A stretch of DNA of 64,000 nt from Siphonodentalium dalli (taxonomy: Eukaryota; Mollusca; Scaphopoda; Gadilida; Siphonodentaliidae): contig CP136066.1 in NCBI GenBank assembly GCA_032622095.1, positions 46,100,911 through 46,164,910 of the forward strand, read 5' to 3'. The translations under genes and the position numbers were made by a program. Positions within the stretch are counted from its first letter, which is position 1, and every line of letters begins with the position of its first letter. The notes beneath the pieces are model-generated. The model did not search any database. It had not been told where the DNA came from and saw only the letters and a program-made list of their open reading frames with translations. Positions 59,349 through 64,000 of the stretch are shown here, piece by piece.

Positions 59349-60810
59349 ATACATATTGAACATTTCGTAAGTTTTCCCGACGAGAGAATAGGCTTGAGTG
59401 TCTTGAAACTCCCAGTTAAAAAATCTCCTACCGCTGACTCACGGCTTCTCATTGGCTCGTACTCATTATGTCATGGACCGTGAATGCATTTTTTTCGCGC
59501 TAATACCAGAAAACGCGCGAAAAATATCATTACTACTAGCGGTTTGCTCTCTTTTGAGCGTAGATATGTGCTCGTATATATCTGATTACGTGAACAGTTA
59601 AGATTGTCCCGCCAATCATTGGATAGGTGTGAAACGACCCCCGTGCAATTATCGTCCAAACAGCCATAAGTTCTCAATCAGATCACAAATATTCGAGCAC
59701 TTTTCTTAGCTACAAAGAAAGGTGTGAATATAGCAAATTACGCATGGTTTTAACAATAGAGTCGTGCTATAAAATAAAATAGTATGGCAGGTATGTACTC
59801 TGTGACCAGATTGTGATTACATAACCGTTCACAATGAAACATACGAGAACGTTGAAAGTACCATTAAAGTAATTGAAAAGTAATTAATTACATTGTCGAG
59901 TGATTGTAATTAATTACTGTGTGTTTTGATAGCAATTGTATTTGCAATGAAAGGTTTTGAAAGTAATTGTAATTGTAATTAATTACTTTGGGTACTGCTG
60001 CTGTAAATTATTCAATTAAAAAAACGGCGATTCTTGGGGCCAATAATACATTATACGTGCAATTGATACATATAATTCGAGGAAACCGACTATTAAAAAA
60101 AAAATTAAATCATGCAATACTCAACAACCCAAACACCGAGATAAACGCTCTTTATCAACAGTCATGGAATCCTAACACGAAACGCTCTTTATTAATATTA
60201 ATCTAATATGCACAGGACTTCACTTCACGTTTATTGTAAACCGTGCTCCTGTACTGTCGTTGGAAGCATCATTTAAATTATGATTTGTAAGCATGCATTG
60301 GAAGCTACCAGCATTCATCTGCGCAAATCAATGTGGAATAAATCTGCACAAAACACGGGCAAATTCACAATTTATCCAGTTCCAATTCCAAACATTGAGC
60401 TTAACAATGGCGCACAATGTCTTTGTTTGGCACCGCGAATTGAACTGATAAAACAGAGTTCTGCGAAACCTTGAAATTAAAAGATTCCGAAATGTCAACC
60501 AAATACAGTGGAACTACATCCCGCGAATCCTCTTTATTCTCAAATATATAGTGCGTCTTTGTTAAAGATACATGCATTGTCAGCGATGGTTCATTGTGGT
60601 ACATTTATACAGAAGACTTCGCGCGGTCTTGTCGATTGGAGGTCACACAATAATAACAACCATAAGCGTATTGTTCTACACGATGTAAAGTGATGATTTG
60701 AATCGATTCTTTTTGTTACAGTTTGCACTTGTATAATGTGGAACTGCCGGTGGACCTGATTTTACTTGATTTATTTCACCGGACAAATTTGGACATTAAA
60801 GGTACGGTTG
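59349..60810. other. Intergenic with taattac repeats and short inverted match
   Basis: taattaattac-type words cluster at 59880-59990. The stretch 60130-60200 (aaacgctctttat twice) is a diverged inverted copy of 61020-61080. No gene is recognised. Confidence 0.5.
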
Positions 60811-61287
60811 GCCTTGGCGGTGGGTATCCTGTAAAAATATTTCCATCCGTCAAAAACCGCCACAAACAGAAAGAACATAAAAATGTAGACAGACTTTGTC
60901 CGTATACAAATAAGAAATATCGCATAAACAGTATGTTATTGTCATTTGTTTTACCATTGTTATGTAAACAAAAGCATAAAAAGTTACTTTTCTTGTGTTT
61001 GTTTATATTATGATGGTAAACATATTAAGCGTTCTTTGTTGGTGAATTCCTGATATGGAACAAATAAAGAGCGTTTATGCCATTTTTGTGTGCTTAGCCA
61101 GTAGCATTGTGCTGTCTTCTGTAACACAATCAGGCTCTTGCTTAGGTAAAATATAGTAGGTCTATATGATAACATGCTGTTTACGCGATAGTCATGGTAT
61201 ATATGAACGAAACTGTATGTTTTCCTGTTTACGGTGATTGGAACAAATATGAATATTTTCGACAACTAAGGCCTCACGTGCCTTTAA
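60811..61287 (+). repeat. Dispersed repeat, copy 2 (matches 3439-3897)
   Basis: Same orientation as copy 1, with shared words ccgtatacaaataagaaat, cttctgtaacacaatcagg and gaatattttcgacaactaa. This copy continues upstream with ccatccgtcaaaaaccgccac. A 96-codon frame crosses its start but is not conserved in copy 1. Confidence 0.8.
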
Positions 61288-62370
61288 AGGCACGCTTTGA
61301 GTTAGTCTATCCCCCAGTTATTTCTTTTTGACCGTAAATATTATAAAGTTATTATACAATGTTGTGTACAGTGTGTGTTTTTCTTGTACGAGTCCAGGGT
61401 CAATACTATGAAGCGTTTACTTTGTAAGATTCTACAATTTTGGTAAGAAATAACAATTTATCATTCCTCTTATACTATGAAGTATGAACCTACGATTACA
61501 AACATAAGTCACAAATAGTATGTGTTCTTTGTAGCTGCTAACATCTCCCAATCACAAATCATTTTCGAGTACTATGAAAGTTAATTGAAAAGTTATAACG
61601 TCAAGGAACTTGACTAGAAGGTCTTCGTATGGGGTGTCCAAAATCATTTTTCAGTTTTTCTCCCATTAAACCGGATCATATACATGTACCCATCTATGTT
61701 ACGCAGGGACGTGTCGACAAGGGGTCGATTCGTTTCACCCCTTGTGAAAATGTTTTATCAGCTGGAAATCTCATATGCAGCCCACAGGGACATCGCGACA
61801 AGGGGGTTGGTGTCTCACCCCCCTAAAAAAACATGTTCAATAGTTGGAAATTTCATACCTGACACATTAGTTGAAAATTTCACAACAGGTTGAAATTATT
61901 CTCGTAGTTTGATTTTCCAACAATTTAAAAGTGGGAAATGTGTTTGTTTTAGACCAATATTCGTATATTTTGCTCCCTTTGTCAAAAGTTTGGATTGAAA
62001 TGTCCATCATTTAGAAATTGTCCAACCTCAGGTTAGATGTGAGGTACCAGTTGGGAAGATCAAAGCCCAAATGGGGGTGCAAATGAAATCAGTCGCAACC
62101 AAACCCCATATTTCACTATGTCTCTGATAAACGTTGGTGATTTATATCATGACATGGAATGTCCATAGTCAGTGTTACTTGCGGGATTATATAGTCAACA
62201 TTAGCATGTCACCTTTACTTAGCATAATCGACGATATCTCGAAAAATGTAAACGGGGAGTGAAGTTTGTGAGATTTGCCGGGTATATATACTGCAGTTAA
62301 CCTGTTTGTCTTCGGTGTAGTAACTACTCGCCTCTTGTTATACGATTCCTTTGGGTTTGGGTTCAAGAGG
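61288..62370. other. Intergenic, weak repeats
   Basis: Two diverged ~100-bp units near 61690-61880 share a cagggac, cgacaaggg and ttggaaat-type order. No gene is recognised. Confidence 0.4.
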
Positions 62371-62374
62371 TACA

Positions 62375-62795
62375 CTTTGGAAATTATAGGATGGATATCC
62401 CATCACCAAACGGAGCCCATATAGCCGAGTCATTGCCTCGATATGTTATGCGAGGGCGGATCAGTTTGAAATTATAGGATGACAATCCCCTCCGCTGAAA
62501 GCATATAAAGCACGTCCCTGCTTCGATATTATGGTGGACACCTCACCAATCAGAACCCCTATAGCCAAGTCCCTGCCTCAATATGTTATGATAATAGGTC
62601 GGATCAGTTTGAAATTATAGGACGATCACCCTCTATATAACTCTACTCCGATAACTTATAGTACCTAACCACGTTCCTGCTTCCATATTATGGTGGACAC
62701 CGCTCACAAAACGGACACCATACCTATAACCACGTCCATGCCCCGATATGTTATGATAAGGGGAGTATCGGTTGGAAATCACAGGGTGGACGCAA
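62375..62795 (+). repeat. Degenerate tandem repeat, ~110-160 bp units
   Basis: gaaattataggatg-type words at about 62380, 62470 and 62610, and tcgatatgttatg or ttcgatattatggtggacac words at 62437, 62523, 62578, 62682 and 62747, recur in order. The units are diverged and non-coding. Confidence 0.65.
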
Positions 62796-62941
62796 TATAT
62801 ACATATTACCATCAACTTAATAATTTGTTTTCATACATTGAATGATTGTAATTTGTGAAAACAAAGATACAAAATAAATTGTAGTACTCATCGTGACGAT
62901 GATTTGTAATCAAATAAGCACACACAGTTTATTGTTTTAGG

Positions 62942-63357
62942 GTACGTTCATACGCTGGAAAGTTTGCACAGTATGTTTTTGTGGGCATTTCGTCATAGGA
63001 AATCACATGGTGCCAGAATATGAACGGAAACATGCACATAACATGCATCTTTACCAAAGCAAACGACATGAGAAGTAAAATTTATGTAGTTCCACTTGTA
63101 ACGGTGATATACTGTAATTTGCCTTCAAATACCTGTATGATTTATTCTTGCGAGATAATAGCATGCTATTTACAGGCAAATTCCGGTAGCATCGCTACAG
63201 GTGGAACTACATATATTTTACTTCGCAGGTAGTTAGCTGTGGTACATATGCATCTTATATGCTTGCTTCCGTTTATATTATGGCACCATATCGTTTTCTA
63301 CGACAAAATGCCTGAAAACCATACTGTGCAAATTTGCCAGCGTATGAACGTACTCTA
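62942..63357. mobile_element. Palindromic MITE (416 bp) with ~170-bp arms
   Basis: Terminal sequence gtacgttcatacgctgg and ttgcacagtatg on the left is mirrored by catactgtgcaaatttgc and cagcgtatgaacgtac on the right. Arms extend inward through words such as gtaaaatttatgtagttcca and its complement. A TA-type duplication may flank it. It encodes no transposase; mobilisation in trans is inferred from the structure. Confidence 0.85.
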
Positions 63358-63598
63358 ACTTTGCACAGGCACGTGCATATCATGTTAGCGATTTGGATAG
63401 CAATTGGATAGCTCTAATAAGTGATTAACCTCTCAACTTACGATTGGCTAATATTTGTGTGAGCGAGAAATGCCGTGATACAATTATTGTATATCGTTCA
63501 CAGGCGACCTTTTTCCTGTAATATATCTACAATAATCAATCGTTGATCTTTGTGAAGTTTGTGAGTTTTTGTTAGATCATCGTTTCATATGTAACAGA

Positions 63599-63810
63599 AC
63601 GAGAGAGAGAGAGAGAGAGAGAGAACTGAGAGAGAGAGAGAGAGAGAGGGAGAGAACTGTCTCTCTCTCTCCTCTCTCTCTCTCTCGCTCGTCTCTCTCA
63701 GTTCTCTCTCTCTCTCTCTCTCAGTTCTCTCTCTCTCTCCTCTCTCCTCTCTCTCTCGCTCGTCTCTCTCTCTCTCTCTCTCTCTCAGTTCTCTCTCTCT
63801 CTCTGCTAGC
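63599..63810. repeat. GA/CT microsatellite with strand switch
   Basis: (GA)n from 63599 to about 63657 changes to (CT)n up to about 63810, with repeated cagtt and cgctcgt interruptions. The GA and CT halves are complementary, so it can fold back. The Arg-Glu and Ser-Leu frame over it is an artefact. Confidence 0.95.
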
Positions 63811-64000
63811 TTCTTTTCTTCTTGGAATATCTGCGGTCGTAGTTGTCTTCAGTCGTTCTCAGTAGAAAGCGTTGGACTGAGTAATGACTTGTTGTTGTTG
63901 TTGGGTCTTTCTTGATTATTCGATGGGGATCGATCTTGTGGCTGTCGTAGTTACTGTGGTTGGAGGCAAAGCGGCGGGAGCGTGGTGGAGTCGTCAGGTG

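Noticed and set aside
63569-63865. 98-codon Arg-Glu/Ser-Leu frame
   Set aside because: Pure GA/CT microsatellite translation.

Overview
The window is animal nuclear DNA: AT-rich, with intron-containing gene structure, many decayed transposable elements, large tandem arrays and almost no long open frames. The repeat mix (Helitrons with a protease domain, a DIRS/Ngaro-type tyrosine-recombinase retroelement, many foldback elements) and a secreted PAN plus fibrinogen-domain lectin gene suggest a marine invertebrate, most likely a lophotrochozoan such as a mollusc. The sequence alone does not fix the species.

One convincing host gene is present, on the minus strand from about 51.9 to 34.87 kb. 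A TATA box (51921-51926) precedes exon 1 (51848-51546: signal peptide plus PAN/apple-like domain). A 25-nt microexon (45900-45876) and a terminal exon (35503-34866: complete fibrinogen C-terminal domain) follow. The three pieces join in frame (966 nt, 321 residues) with GT-AG introns. Intron 1 (5.6 kb) carries a Helitron. Intron 2 (10.4 kb) carries a 29-bp minisatellite of about 42 copies, a roughly 2.1 kb degenerate 21-bp array, several palindromes and a dead duplicate of the microexon.

Left part (1-20 kb): diverged repeats, then the 5' half of an autonomous Helitron-like element (4.9-8.7 kb; C76-like cysteine protease, zinc-finger segments, HUH/two-tyrosine Rep domain, helicase missing), broken by stops and frameshifts. 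Next come a minus-strand non-autonomous Helitron (9090-12241), a satellite block (12.3-13.1 kb), two CG-rich palindromic elements with matching 6-bp target duplications (13262-13733 and 13790-15184), and further foldback and tandem repeats to 20.2 kb.

Middle (20.9-33 kb): a decayed DIRS/Ngaro-type element in the order SGNH hydrolase, repeats, gag, RT, RNase H, truncated recombinase (20.9-25.9 kb). A large inverted repeat (27.0-30.0 kb) lies in a region ending at a Helitron 3' terminus (30640). Then comes a stretch rich in G/C homopolymers.

Right part (52-64 kb): two short non-autonomous Helitrons (52536-52848 and 53497-54257, the second with 122-bp repeats containing GCGCATGCGC), a degenerate repeat block, a palindromic MITE cluster (58.4-59.35 kb), a second copy of a dispersed repeat also seen at 3.4 kb, a palindromic MITE (62942-63357) and a GA/CT microsatellite. 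No rRNA, tRNA or CRISPR array was seen.
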